Notes under the pieces: generated by a model
Told to the model about the DNA's origin: nothing
What the model saw: the letters and a program-made list of their open reading frames with translations, nothing else
The model's database searches: none
In this document: one piece after another, positions 7,096-17,359 of the stretch
How the letters are laid out: each line of letters starts with the position of its first letter
Position numbering within the stretch: the stretch's first letter is position 1
Position numbers and translations under genes: made by a program
Source: Mycolicibacter algericus DSM 45454
GTDB taxonomy: Bacteria; Actinomycetota; Actinomycetes; Mycobacteriales; Mycobacteriaceae
DNA: 64,000 nucleotides
Assembly: GCF_002086455.1 (NCBI RefSeq)
Contig: NZ_MVHC01000010.1
Location: forward strand, 59,120 to 123,119
Direction of reading: 5' to 3'

Positions 7096-8679
7096 TTAGG
7101 TCTCGTCGGCCGGCCAGGTATTGGGCATCATCGGGCTGACCGCGCCACCGCCGAATCCGTCGTCGGCCAGCGCGGTCAGCCCGGCCGGGCGGGCGCCCGC
7201 CCCCCGGTGCGAGCCACCGGCGAAGCCTTGTGCCGCACCCCGATCCGAAGCCGCCACCAGTGCCGGCTCGGGTTCCAGATCCATGTACTCATGGCCGCGG
7301 CCCAACATGTCGGCCGTCGACTTGCGCCGCCGCCGCCGGGGCGCGGTCTGCTCGGCCGCCTCGGCTGCGGGGATGTCCGCGCTGTCCGGCTTGGGCACCG
7401 GCTTCTTGCGGGCACTGGTTCCTGATGCGCGTCGGGCACCCATGTCCAGGCCCCCGACCATGTACATGTAGGCCGGCATGGTGACCGACGGCGGCCCGGC
7501 AGGTGTGGGAGGCGGCGGCACCGCGGCGGCCGCCGCGAAGTGGTGCGCCAAGCCGCCGATGCCCAGGCCGCCGAGCACCCCGGCCGGGGCCAGCACGCTC
7601 GTGGCGGCCAGCGCGGGCAGCAATGCGGGTATCAGTGCCGTCTGGGTGATCAGGTAGTTGAGTGCCTGAATGGTGTTACCGATCGTCGCGCCGACGATCT
7701 CGACCATCGCCAGCGGTACCACCAGGCCGAGTCCCTGGGGGTTGAACAGCGCCGTGTACATGATCGCCAGCAGATCGTCGACGATGACGATGGTGGTGAA
7801 CGCGAAATACGACCCCGGATCCAGGGGCACCGAGAAGATGTACGCCAGGTTTGCCGGGTTGAGATAGCTCAGCGGGTTGCCGGTCCACCCCAGCCACGAG
7901 CCGGGCACGCCCCACGGCGGCAACAACGACGATCCGCTCTGCAGGCTCGTGAAGAAATCGGCGAGCGGACCCGAGATGCCGGTGAAGCCGATCTTGTCGA
8001 AGAACTCGGTCAACTGCGCATACAGCGGGTACTGGCTGCTGTCGGGATACGGCGGGCTGGGGACGAGTCCTTCGAGCCATTTCGCGAAGTCGAGGAACCA
8101 CTGGGGCGGCTCCGGCGCGGTCGCGTCCGCGCTCCCGGCGGCCTTGAGCACCGGGGGCGCCGGCTCGGTCTGCGGCGATGACGCCACCGCGGCGGTCGCG
8201 GTGGCCTCGTAGGCGGTCATCACGGTGGCAGCCTGCAGCCACATCCGCGCGTAGTCGGCCTCGTTCAGCGCGATCGGAATCGTGTTGACGCCAAAGAAGT
8301 TCGTGCCCACCAGCACCGCATGCGTGACATGGTTGGCCACCAGCTCGGCCATCGTCGGCATCGCCGCCAGCGCGCCGCTGTAGGCGGCAGCCGCGGTCTG
8401 CTGCTGGGCAGCGGCCGCCGTGGCGTCGGCACCGGCACGCACCAACCACGCCAGGTAGGGCGCGTTGGCGGCCACGAACGCCTCCGCGGACGGGCCCTGC
8501 CAGGCCCCGGCCTGCACCGCGCCCAACAGGGCGGTCAGCTCATCGGCGGTGGCGGTGTACTTCGCCGACAGCGCGGCCCACGCGGCGGCCGATGCCAGCA
8601 GCGGGCCGGCGCCGGGACCGGCCGATAACAAGGTTGAATGCACTTCCGGCGGAGACGCCATCCAAATAGGCGCGGTCAC
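7096..8679 (-). CDS. PPE-family protein, PPE2-like paralogue 1 (PPE-PPW subfamily), under a cobalamin riboswitch
   Basis: This 527-residue PPE protein has an N-terminal PPE domain (1-165) with PPEVHS near the start and [11 protein letters not shown] around 58-68. Ala-rich hydrophobic segments run over about 290-390. The C-terminus carries GFAGGS and PMMPNTW, the paired motifs of the PPE-PPW subgroup. A run RRRRRK at 448-453 matches the position of the nuclear-localisation-like basic motif reported for M. tuberculosis PPE2. It is a diverged duplicate of the next gene: the N-terminal 170 residues are close, the middle is not. The GTG start at 8679 follows a GAGAGAG ribosome site. PPE proteins usually leave the cell by type VII secretion. 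The leader is a complete B12 riboswitch. Confidence 0.93.
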   Translation of the reverse strand: MTAPIWMASPPEVHSTLLSAGPGAGPLLASAAAWAALSAKYTATADELTALLGAVQAGAWQGPSAEAFVAANAPYLAWLVRAGADATAAAAQQQTAAAAYSGALAAMPTMAELVANHVTHAVLVGTNFFGVNTIPIALNEADYARMWLQAATVMTAYEATATAAVASSPQTEPAPPVLKAAGSADATAPEPPQWFLDFAKWLEGLVPSPPYPDSSQYPLYAQLTEFFDKIGFTGISGPLADFFTSLQSGSSLLPPWGVPGSWLGWTGNPLSYLNPANLAYIFSVPLDPGSYFAFTTIVIVDDLLAIMYTALFNPQGLGLVVPLAMVEIVGATIGNTIQALNYLITQTALIPALLPALAATSVLAPAGVLGGLGIGGLAHHFAAAAAVPPPPTPAGPPSVTMPAYMYMVGGLDMGARRASGTSARKKPVPKPDSADIPAAEAAEQTAPRRRRRKSTADMLGRGHEYMDLEPEPALVAASDRGAAQGFAGGSHRGAGARPAGLTALADDGFGGGAVSPMMPNTWPADET

Positions 8680-8695
8680 GTCGACCAGCTCTCTC

Positions 8696-8889
8696 GGGGT
8701 ACACCGCCCCGGGTAGCAGGATGCGACGACGTGAGTGTCCTGACTCTCGGATCATCGCTCGCCTCGCCTTCCAACTCCCAGCGGAGCCGTGGCTGTTGAG
8801 GGTCGCTCCCCGATCACAGTGGCGGGACCGTGCCGGATTCTCACCGGCTTCCTGCACCGTCGTTGCCTTACCGGCGCATTATCGCACGC
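8696..8889 (-). promoter_or_regulatory. Cobalamin riboswitch between the two PPE genes (long-arm form)
   Basis: On the minus strand this has the same elements as the uptake-operon riboswitch: GCCGGTAAGGC, a GCCGG-loop-CCGGC hairpin, CGGTCCCGCCACTGT (complement of about 8815-8829), a long side arm and GAGAGTCAGGACACTCACG. It finishes with a GGGG/CCCC hairpin (8696-8710) whose loop is identical to that at 2314-2320, followed by a GAGAGAG ribosome site. The 5' edge of the aptamer touches the stop codon of the upstream PPE gene (8889-8891), so it is intercistronic. Confidence 0.92.
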
Positions 8890-10535
8890 TAAGGGGCCAG
8901 CTTGCGACGTTCCCGCGTCCAGGTGCCCGGTGTCATCGGTGCCGTAACCCCGCCGAATGCGTCCCCGGCCAGGGCGGTCAGACCGCTGGGGAGCACGTGC
9001 TCGGTGCCCGGCGGGTCGGTGTTGTCCGCGCCGGCCACCACATCCCGGGCATCGTCCAAATCCATGTACTCATAGCCGCGGCCGAGCATGTCGGCCTTCG
9101 CCTTACGGCGCCGCCGGGCCTTGGCCTGCACCTCGGCGGCGGCCGCGGCCGCCGGAACCTCGGCGGCGTCGGGTTCGGGCGCCCTGCGGCGGCGCGCGCT
9201 GGTGCCCGCCGCCCGGCGGGCCTGCTGGCCCAGGCCGGCCACCATGTACAGGTAGGACATGCCGTCCACCGGCGCCAGCGGCGGCGCGGCTGGCGGCGGC
9301 GGTGCAGGCGGCGCACCGGCGACCGGAGCGGGCGCCGGGGCCGGGGCCGGAGCGGGCGCGGGAGTCGGCGCCGCGGCGGGTGGTGTCGGCGCCACCGTCA
9401 GACCGGCGAACGGCGGGACCACCGGAACGACCGGAACCGGCACGGCGTGCAGCGCGGCCAGCCCGGACAATCCCGCCAGCCCGGCCAGCGGTGCCGCGGC
9501 CAGCGGCGCCAACGCGGCGGTCAGCATCGGCAGCATCACCGGAATCAGCACGATCGCCTGCTCCAGCAGCGTCTTGAGCAGGGCGATCACGTCGGTGATG
9601 ATGGTGCCGATCGCCTCGACCGCGGTGAACAGCAAGGTGGCGGCGATGGTGGCAGGGTTGCCGCTGGCGAACGCCGCGGCCAGGTCGGCGGCGATGAACG
9701 CGAAGGTCTGCGACAGATAGGCCGCGAACGACCCGAAGTCCATCGGGTAGCCCAGCGCGAACGCGATGTTGTAGGGGCTGAAGAAGCTGAGCGGGTTGCC
9801 CAGCACGGGCAGCCAGGGATCGAAGCCGGCAAACATCGACTGCAGGTAGGGGTTGGCCGCCAGTTCGTTGATCATCGGCTGCAGCACGTTGTTGTAGAAA
9901 TCGGTGTAGCCGCTGTTCTGCAGCCACTCCATGATGTCGTTCTGCCGATCCGGCGGCAGCTGCGGCTGGCTGGCAGCGCTCGAACTGGCCGATTCGGCTT
10001 TGGCGATCTGCGGCGCGGCGACGGCCTGCGGACTCGACGCCACCGCCGCACCGGCGACGGCCTGATAGCTGGCCATCACGGTGGCCGCCTGCAGCCACAT
10101 CCGGCCGTAATCGGCTTCGTTGAGCGCGATGGGAATGGTGTTGACGCCGAAGAAGTTTGTGGCCACCAGCACCGCGTGCGTGACGTGGTTGGCCGCCAGT
10201 TCGGCCATCGTCGGCATCGCCGCCAGCGCGGCGTTGTAGGCCGAGGCCGCGACCTGCTGTTGTGCGGCCATCACCGAACTGTCGGCGGCGGCGTGGATCA
10301 GCCAGGCCAGGTACGGGGTGTTGGCCGTCAGGTACGCCTCGGCGGACGGGCCCTGCCACGCCCCGGCCTGCACCGCGCCCAGCAGGGCCGTCAGCTCGTC
10401 AGCGATCTCGGCGTACTCGGTGCTCAGCGCGCTCCACGCCGCCGCCGACGCCAGCAGCGGACCGGCGCCGGGCCCGGCCGACAGGAGCGTCGAATGGACT
10501 TCGGGGGGAGACGCGATCCAAATCGGCGCGGTCAC
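8889..10535 (-). CDS. PPE2-like protein, paralogue 2 (closest to M. tuberculosis PPE2/Rv0256c), under a cobalamin riboswitch
   Basis: This 548-residue PPE protein starts at GTG 10535, behind a GAGGAAG ribosome site. The N-terminal 165 residues form the PPE domain. The middle, with segments such as [15 protein letters not shown] and [14 protein letters not shown], is recognisably PPE2. A Pro/Ala-rich linker follows, then RRRRK at 474-478 and PMTPGTW near the C-terminus. In M. tuberculosis, PPE2 is known to follow a cobalamin riboswitch and to carry a basic nuclear-targeting motif at about this position, and both features are kept here. The frame also runs upstream through the riboswitch, but that extension is RNA leader, not protein. 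Linkage to a B12 importer suggests a role in corrinoid or cobalt acquisition. Confidence 0.95.
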   Translation of the reverse strand: MTAPIWIASPPEVHSTLLSAGPGAGPLLASAAAWSALSTEYAEIADELTALLGAVQAGAWQGPSAEAYLTANTPYLAWLIHAAADSSVMAAQQQVAASAYNAALAAMPTMAELAANHVTHAVLVATNFFGVNTIPIALNEADYGRMWLQAATVMASYQAVAGAAVASSPQAVAAPQIAKAESASSSAASQPQLPPDRQNDIMEWLQNSGYTDFYNNVLQPMINELAANPYLQSMFAGFDPWLPVLGNPLSFFSPYNIAFALGYPMDFGSFAAYLSQTFAFIAADLAAAFASGNPATIAATLLFTAVEAIGTIITDVIALLKTLLEQAIVLIPVMLPMLTAALAPLAAAPLAGLAGLSGLAALHAVPVPVVPVVPPFAGLTVAPTPPAAAPTPAPAPAPAPAPAPVAGAPPAPPPPAAPPLAPVDGMSYLYMVAGLGQQARRAAGTSARRRRAPEPDAAEVPAAAAAAEVQAKARRRRKAKADMLGRGYEYMDLDDARDVVAGADNTDPPGTEHVLPSGLTALAGDAFGGVTAPMTPGTWTRERRKLAP

Positions 10536-10551
10536 GTTCGCCAGCTTCCTC

Positions 10552-10737
10552 GGGGTGCCCGCCCCGAATCGCAGGTCGCGACGACGTGAGTGTCTGGCTC
10601 TCGGGTGGGCTTCGCTCCCCCGATCACAGTGGCGGGACCGCTCCGGAATTGAAGCGGCGGTCCCAGCTTCGCTGAACCGCCGGATTCGCACCGGATTCCT
10701 ACCTCGTCATCGCCTTACCCGGCGAATTCTCGCACGC
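10552..10737 (-). promoter_or_regulatory. Cobalamin riboswitch leading the PPE2-like gene, with an internal hairpin insertion
   Basis: The minus-strand leader has GCCGGGTAAGGCGATG, a CCGG-loop-CCGG hairpin, CGGTCCCGCCACTGT (complement of 10625-10639), a short side arm, AGAGCCAGACACTCACG and the terminal GGGG/CCCC hairpin (10552-10565) ahead of the ribosome site. Unlike the other three, about 38 bases are inserted between the CCGG hairpin and the CGGTCCCGCC block (10643-10681). The insert is a shortened copy of the palindromic repeat. Whether the aptamer still binds B12 cannot be told from sequence. Confidence 0.87.
10656..10681 (-). repeat. Palindromic small repeat, shortened copy D (inside a riboswitch)
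   Basis: This 26-bp hairpin with GGCGGT/ACCGCC outer arms and an AGC-GAA-GCT inner arm matches copies A-C but lacks their inner GGCTC/GAGCC arm. On the minus strand it is followed by GCTTCA, resembling the GCATGA/GCATCA tail of the other copies. It lies inside the cobalamin aptamer at 10552-10737. Confidence 0.72.
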
Positions 10738-10761
10738 GCAGCGTGTCAGCATCGGTCGAGT

Positions 10762-10805
10762 GGGAAATCCGCGACGACGCCGGGCGTGTTGGTCGGGGAT
10801 TTCCC
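10762..10805 (-). terminator. Possible terminator hairpin downstream of isocitrate dehydrogenase
   Basis: GGGAAATCC (10762-10770) and GGATTTCCC (10797-10805) form a perfect 9-bp stem around a 26-base loop, in the gap between the icd stop and the PPE2 riboswitch. There is no U-run, as is common in mycobacteria. The long loop lowers confidence. Confidence 0.45.
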
Positions 10806-10835
10806 GCTCGGCGGGGTGGGCAGAGGTCGGTCCGG

Positions 10836-13070
<2,235 letters not shown>

Positions 13071-13213
13071 GGCTGTTCTCCCGGCGTCAGGGTTCGTATG
13101 TCTGTTGTTCCGCGTGGTACACGGCGGCCTCAAGTATCGCGTACCGGCCAACGGCGGCCACCGGCCGGTGAGCAGGTGGCGGCACCTCCGATAGATGCGA
13201 TAGGCTGCCAAGC

Positions 13214-13370
13214 GGTCATGAGTGCCAGCGCGAAGCCCCGGCTTGCTGGCCGGCAACCCTCCAACCGCGGTGGGGTGCCCCGGGTGATTGACCGGGTTGA
13301 GTAGCCACCGCCGGCTACGCGGCAAGCGCGGGTCCGCCACAACGGGCCCCCCGAGTAGACAGGGGAACCT
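13214..13370 (+). promoter_or_regulatory. SAM-IV riboswitch upstream of metC-metX
   Basis: The leader begins with GGTCATGAGTGCCAGCG and continues through CCCCGGCTTGCTGGCCGGCA, ACCCTCCAACCGCGGTGGGG and TGCCCCGGGTGATTGACCGGG, the pattern of the actinobacterial SAM-IV aptamer. It sits about 100 bases upstream of O-acetylhomoserine sulfhydrylase. It should lower expression of the methionine operon when S-adenosylmethionine is high. The 3' boundary is approximate. Confidence 0.88.
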
Positions 13371-13401
13371 GATGCGTGCCTCCTTGCGCCGATCAGACCG
13401 T

Positions 13402-13441
13402 TGTTGTCGTCGCTGACACCTCTCCTGCCCCAGCGACAACA
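13402..13441 (+). promoter_or_regulatory. Hairpin between the SAM-IV aptamer and metC (possible expression platform)
   Basis: TGTTGTCGTCGCTG at 13402-13415 pairs with CAGCGACAACA at 13431-13441, leaving a 3-base bulge and a 15-base loop, 24 bases before the metC start. There is no U-run, so it could be an intrinsic terminator of the mycobacterial type or a structure affecting translation. Confidence 0.4.
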
Positions 13442-13465
13442 CTTCTCTTCAGAAAGCATCTATCT

Positions 13466-14788
13466 ATGACCGCCGGTAACAACTGGTCGTTCGAGACCAA
13501 GCAGATCCACGTCGGCCACGCCGGTGACCCGGAAACCGGGTCACGCGCCCTGCCGATCTACCAGACCACCTCGTACCTGTTCAGCGACACCGACGAGGCC
13601 GCGGCCCGCTTCGCGCTGGCCGAGCCGGGCAACATCTACACCCGGCTGACCAACCCCACCAACGCCGTCATCGAGGAACGCATCGCCGCGCTCGAGGGCG
13701 GGGTGGGCGCCACCTTGCTGTCGGCCGGCCAGGCCGCCAGCACGTTCGCGATCTTCAACCTCGCCGGCACCGGCGACCACATCGTGGCCAGCCCGCGACT
13801 GTACGGCGGCACCTACAACCTGTTCCGCTACTCGCTGCCCAAGCTGGGCATCGAGGTCAGCTTCGTCGAGGACCCCGACAACCTGGAGTCCTGGGTCGCG
13901 GCGGTCCAGCCGAACACCAAGGCGTTCTACGCCGAGAGCATCTCCAACCCCAAGATCGACATCCTCGACACCCCGGGTGTCTCGGCGGTGGCGCACGAGC
14001 ACGGCGTGCCGCTGATCGTCGACAACACCATCGCCACCCCGTACCTGATCCAGCCGATCAGCCAGGGCGCCGACATCGTGGTGCACTCGGCCACCAAGTA
14101 CCTGGGCGGCCACGGCACCGCGATCGCCGGCGTGATCGTCGACGGCGGCAACTTCGACTGGACCCAGGGTCGCCACCCCGGGTTCACCACCCCCGACCCC
14201 AGCTACAACGGCCTGGTCTACGCCGACCTGGGTCCGCCGGCCTACGCGATCAAGATCCGTGCCCAGCTGATGCGCGACTACGGGTCGGTGGCCTCGCCGT
14301 TCAACGCCTTCCTGATCGCCCAGGGCCTGGAAACGCTGAGCCTGCGGGTCGAGCGTCACGTCGCCAACGCCCAGCGGGTCGCGGAATTCCTGGCCGCCCG
14401 CGACGACGTGCTGAGCGTCAACTACGCCGGGCTGCCCAGCTCACCGTGGTACGAGCGGGCCCAGCAGCTCGCCCCGAAGGGGGTCGGCGGGGTGCTCTCG
14501 TTCGAGGTGGCCGGCGGTATCGAGGCCGGCAAGGCATTCGTCAACGCGCTGCAGCTGCACAGCCACGTCGCCAACATCGGTGACGTGCGCTCGCTGGTGA
14601 TCCACCCCGCGTCCACCACCCACAGCCAGCTCTCCGGAGACGAATTGCTGTCCACCGGCGTCACCCCGGGCCTGGTCCGGCTGGCGGTCGGCATCGAAGG
14701 CATCGATGACATCTTGGCCGACCTGGAACTCGGGTTCGCCGCAGCCGCAACACAGCTCGGCGAATCGTCCGCGCTGGCGGCTCGTTGA
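13466..14788 (+). CDS. metC: O-acetylhomoserine aminocarboxypropyltransferase (sulfhydrylase)
   Basis: This PLP enzyme condenses O-acetylhomoserine with sulfide to homocysteine in methionine synthesis. The 440-residue product is of Cys/Met-metabolism PLP family length. The PLP-binding Lys lies in [12 protein letters not shown] near residue 210, and substrate-loop residues are seen in [21 protein letters not shown]. The ATG at 13466 gives the usual N-terminus; an upstream in-frame ATG at 13376 lies in the riboswitch leader. The gene follows a SAM-IV riboswitch and precedes metX by 22 bases. The order matches Rv3340-Rv3341-Rv3342. The name metC follows M. tuberculosis usage; functionally it is MetY/MetZ-like. 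Confidence 0.96.
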   Translation: MTAGNNWSFETKQIHVGHAGDPETGSRALPIYQTTSYLFSDTDEAAARFALAEPGNIYTRLTNPTNAVIEERIAALEGGVGATLLSAGQAASTFAIFNLAGTGDHIVASPRLYGGTYNLFRYSLPKLGIEVSFVEDPDNLESWVAAVQPNTKAFYAESISNPKIDILDTPGVSAVAHEHGVPLIVDNTIATPYLIQPISQGADIVVHSATKYLGGHGTAIAGVIVDGGNFDWTQGRHPGFTTPDPSYNGLVYADLGPPAYAIKIRAQLMRDYGSVASPFNAFLIAQGLETLSLRVERHVANAQRVAEFLAARDDVLSVNYAGLPSSPWYERAQQLAPKGVGGVLSFEVAGGIEAGKAFVNALQLHSHVANIGDVRSLVIHPASTTHSQLSGDELLSTGVTPGLVRLAVGIEGIDDILADLELGFAAAATQLGESSALAAR

Positions 14789-14810
14789 GGCGGTTGTCAA
14801 AGAGGCCACG

Positions 14811-15950
14811 GTGACGATTTCGGAATTCTCGACCCACGTGCTGCCCGCCGAGGGAGAGACCGGCACGGTCGGCATCGGCCCGCTGCGCTTGGAGAGCGGA
14901 GCGGTGCTCGATGACGTCCATATCGCCGTGCAGCGCTGGGGCAAGCTGTCGCCGCGTCGCGACAACGTCGTCATGGTGCTGCACGCGCTGACCGGGGACT
15001 CCCATGTCACCGGGCCGGCCGGGCCCGGACATCCCACCGCGGGCTGGTGGGACGGGATCGTCGGGCCCGGCGCCCCGATCGACACCTCCCGCTGGTGCGC
15101 GGTGGCCACCAACGCCCTGGGCGGCTGCCGCGGATCGACCGGCCCGGGTTCGCTGGCCCGCGACGGGAAACCCTGGGGCTCACGGTTTCCCGCCATCTCG
15201 ATTCGCGATCAGGTGGAAGCCGACATCGCCGCCCTGGCCGCGCTCGGCATCACCGAGGTGGCCGCGGTGGTGGGCGGTTCGATGGGCGGCGCCCGCGGGC
15301 TGGAGTGGATGATCGGCCACCCGGACCGGGTGCGCGCCGGCCTGCTGCTGGCCGTCGGCGCCCGGGCGACCGCCGACCAGATCGGCACCCAGAGCACCCA
15401 GATCGCCGCGATCAAGGCCGACCCGGACTGGCAGGGCGGCGACTACCACGGCACCGGCCGCAGTCCCGAGAGCGGGCTGGCGATCGCCCGGCGCATCGCG
15501 CACCTGACCTACCGCGGCGAGGCCGAACTCGACCGGCGATTCGGCAACACCGCCCAGGATGGCGAGAACCCGGCCGCCGGCGGCCGCTACGCGGTGGAGA
15601 GCTACCTGGGCCATCAGGGCGGCAAGCTGGTGGCGCGGTTCGACGCCGGCAGTTACGTCACGCTGACCGAATCGCTGTCCGGCTTCGACGTGGGCCGCGG
15701 CAGGGGCGGGGTCGCCGCCGCCCTGCGCGACTGCCCGGTACCGGCCGTGGTCGCCGGGATCACCTCCGACCGGCTGTATCCGCTGCGCCTGCAGGCCGAG
15801 CTGGCCGAGCTGCTACCCGGCTGCGCGCGCCTGCAAGTGGTCGAGTCCGACTACGGCCACGACGGCTTCCTGCTGGAGACCGACCGCGTCGGAGAATTGA
15901 TCCGCCAGACCCTGGACTTGGCGGACTCGGCGGGGGTGCACCGGCGGTGA
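14811..15950 (+). CDS. metX: Homoserine O-acetyltransferase
   Basis: Transfers acetyl from acetyl-CoA to homoserine, supplying the substrate of the preceding gene. The 379-residue alpha/beta-hydrolase-fold protein has the nucleophile Ser in GGSMGG (about residue 158), and an Asp-His pair is expected in the C-terminal region, where YGHDGFLLE carries the His. The GTG at 14811 is chosen because the homology begins with the next few residues and it follows the metC stop closely. The stop overlaps the start of the methyltransferase (GTGA). M. tuberculosis calls this gene metA (Rv3341). Confidence 0.96.
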   Translation: MTISEFSTHVLPAEGETGTVGIGPLRLESGAVLDDVHIAVQRWGKLSPRRDNVVMVLHALTGDSHVTGPAGPGHPTAGWWDGIVGPGAPIDTSRWCAVATNALGGCRGSTGPGSLARDGKPWGSRFPAISIRDQVEADIAALAALGITEVAAVVGGSMGGARGLEWMIGHPDRVRAGLLLAVGARATADQIGTQSTQIAAIKADPDWQGGDYHGTGRSPESGLAIARRIAHLTYRGEAELDRRFGNTAQDGENPAAGGRYAVESYLGHQGGKLVARFDAGSYVTLTESLSGFDVGRGRGGVAAALRDCPVPAVVAGITSDRLYPLRLQAELAELLPGCARLQVVESDYGHDGFLLETDRVGELIRQTLDLADSAGVHRR

Positions 15951-16699
15951 ACCGGTCGCGGCAGCCCCGGCACGATCGATCGCTGTCGTTCGGCTCGCAG
16001 GCGGCCGCCTACGAACGGGGCCGCCCGTCCTACCCGCCGGAGGCGATCGACTGGCTGCTGCCACCGGGCGCCGCCGACGTGCTGGATCTGGGTGCCGGCA
16101 CCGGCAAGCTCACCACCCGGCTTGTCGAGCGCGGCCTGAACGTGGTGGCCGTCGACCCGATCGCCGAGATGCTCGAAGTGCTGCAGACCTCGCTGCCGCA
16201 GACCCCGGCCCTGCTGGGCACCGCCGAGCAGATCCCGCTGCCCGATGACAGCGTCGACGCCGTGCTGGTGGCGCAGGCCTGGCACTGGTTCGACCCGGCA
16301 CGGGCCATCCCCGAGCTGATCCGGGTGCTGCGCCCGGGCGGCCGGCTGGGCTTGGTGTGGAACACCCGCGACGAGCGGCTGGGCTGGGTCAAGGAACTCG
16401 GCGAGATCATCGGCCGCGAGGACGCCCGCGACGCCGTCGACGGCGGCGTGACACTGCCGGCGCCGTTCGGTGCGATCGAACACCACCAGCTGGAGTGGAC
16501 CAACTACCTGACTCCCCAGGCGCTGATCGACCTGGTCGCCTCCCGCAGCTACTGCATCACCTCACCGGACGCGGTGCGCACCAAGACGCTGGATCAGGTC
16601 CGCCACCTGCTGGCCACCCATCCGGCGCTGGTCGGTTCGGCCGGGCTGGCGCTGCCCTACATCACGGTGTGCGTGCGGGCCACGCTGGACCCGTCGTAG
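15947..16699 (+). CDS. Class I SAM-dependent methyltransferase (Rv3342-like)
   Basis: This 250-residue methyltransferase of the Methyltransf_11/25 fold has the SAM-binding motif [12 protein letters not shown] at about 44-55 and a following acidic loop [10 protein letters not shown]. Post-motif II is in [10 protein letters not shown]. Its GTG start overlaps the metX stop by GTGA, so it is the third cistron of the SAM-regulated operon. The substrate is unknown. Conservation of this position downstream of metX in mycobacteria suggests a link with SAM supply, but nothing in the sequence identifies the acceptor. Confidence 0.9.
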   Translation: MNRSRQPRHDRSLSFGSQAAAYERGRPSYPPEAIDWLLPPGAADVLDLGAGTGKLTTRLVERGLNVVAVDPIAEMLEVLQTSLPQTPALLGTAEQIPLPDDSVDAVLVAQAWHWFDPARAIPELIRVLRPGGRLGLVWNTRDERLGWVKELGEIIGREDARDAVDGGVTLPAPFGAIEHHQLEWTNYLTPQALIDLVASRSYCITSPDAVRTKTLDQVRHLLATHPALVGSAGLALPYITVCVRATLDPS

Positions 16700-16803
16700 G
16701 CAAACCGTGACCCGGCCGACTCGTCGGCGTTATCCCTTTGATGCAGAATTTCAACCACCAGTCCCCGTGCCGCTCGGCGCCGGGCAGATAGACGGGGGAG
16801 ATA

Positions 16804-17241
16804 ATGCGACGCTTCGTGGCCCTGGCCGGCCTGGGGATATGTGCCGGCCTGATCGGCGCCGCGGCGCCGGCACAGGCGAGTCCGATCGACACCTCGTTCC
16901 TGTCCGATCTTGCCGGGGCGGGCGTGCCCGTCGGCGACCCGGCCGCGACCGCGGAGCTGGGCCAGTCCGTCTGCCCGATGCTGACCGAGCCGGCCGGTAC
17001 CGCGGCCTCGGTGGCCTCCCCGGTCACCGCACTGGGCGGCGGGCCCGCCATGTCGCCGGAGATGGCGCAGCTGTTCACCGAGATCGCGGTGCAGGCCTAC
17101 TGCCCGCAGATGCTGGCGCAGCTGGCCAGCGGCCAGCTTCCGGAACTGCCGCAGATCCCGGGGATGTCGGTCGGCATCCCCGGTCTGTCCGGCGGCATCC
17201 CGGCCATCCCGGCGATTCCGGTCATCCCCGCCATCGGGTAG
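16804..17241 (+). CDS. Small secreted protein with an Ile-Pro repeat tail (DUF732-like)
   Basis: A 145-residue exported protein. Residues 1-25 form a signal peptide ending AAPAQA. The mature part has two Cys (in SVCPM and AYCPQM) spaced as in the short mycobacterial DUF732-type secreted proteins. The last 30 residues are a repeat of IP-x-I/L/M steps (IPGMSVGIPGLSGGIPAIP and on). A GGGGGAGATA ribosome site precedes the ATG. It stands alone between the methyltransferase and the cyclopropane synthase. Function unknown. Confidence 0.8.
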   Translation: MRRFVALAGLGICAGLIGAAAPAQASPIDTSFLSDLAGAGVPVGDPAATAELGQSVCPMLTEPAGTAASVASPVTALGGGPAMSPEMAQLFTEIAVQAYCPQMLAQLASGQLPELPQIPGMSVGIPGLSGGIPAIPAIPVIPAIG

Positions 17242-17359
17242 CGCGACAAGCGGTTGGTTTACCCACGGCGACAACGGGTATGCGGCGTCGGCCGGCCGGG
17301 GGTGGGACGGGCCTGTGGGCGGCACGCACAGGCCCCGCCGGATCGAAAGGCCACGTCCC

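Noticed and set aside
16804..17241. The Ile-Pro repeat protein as a PE_PGRS or PPE-MPTR member
   Set aside because: It has no PE or PPE domain, and the repeat is IP-based rather than Gly-Gly-Ala or pentapeptide NxGxG.
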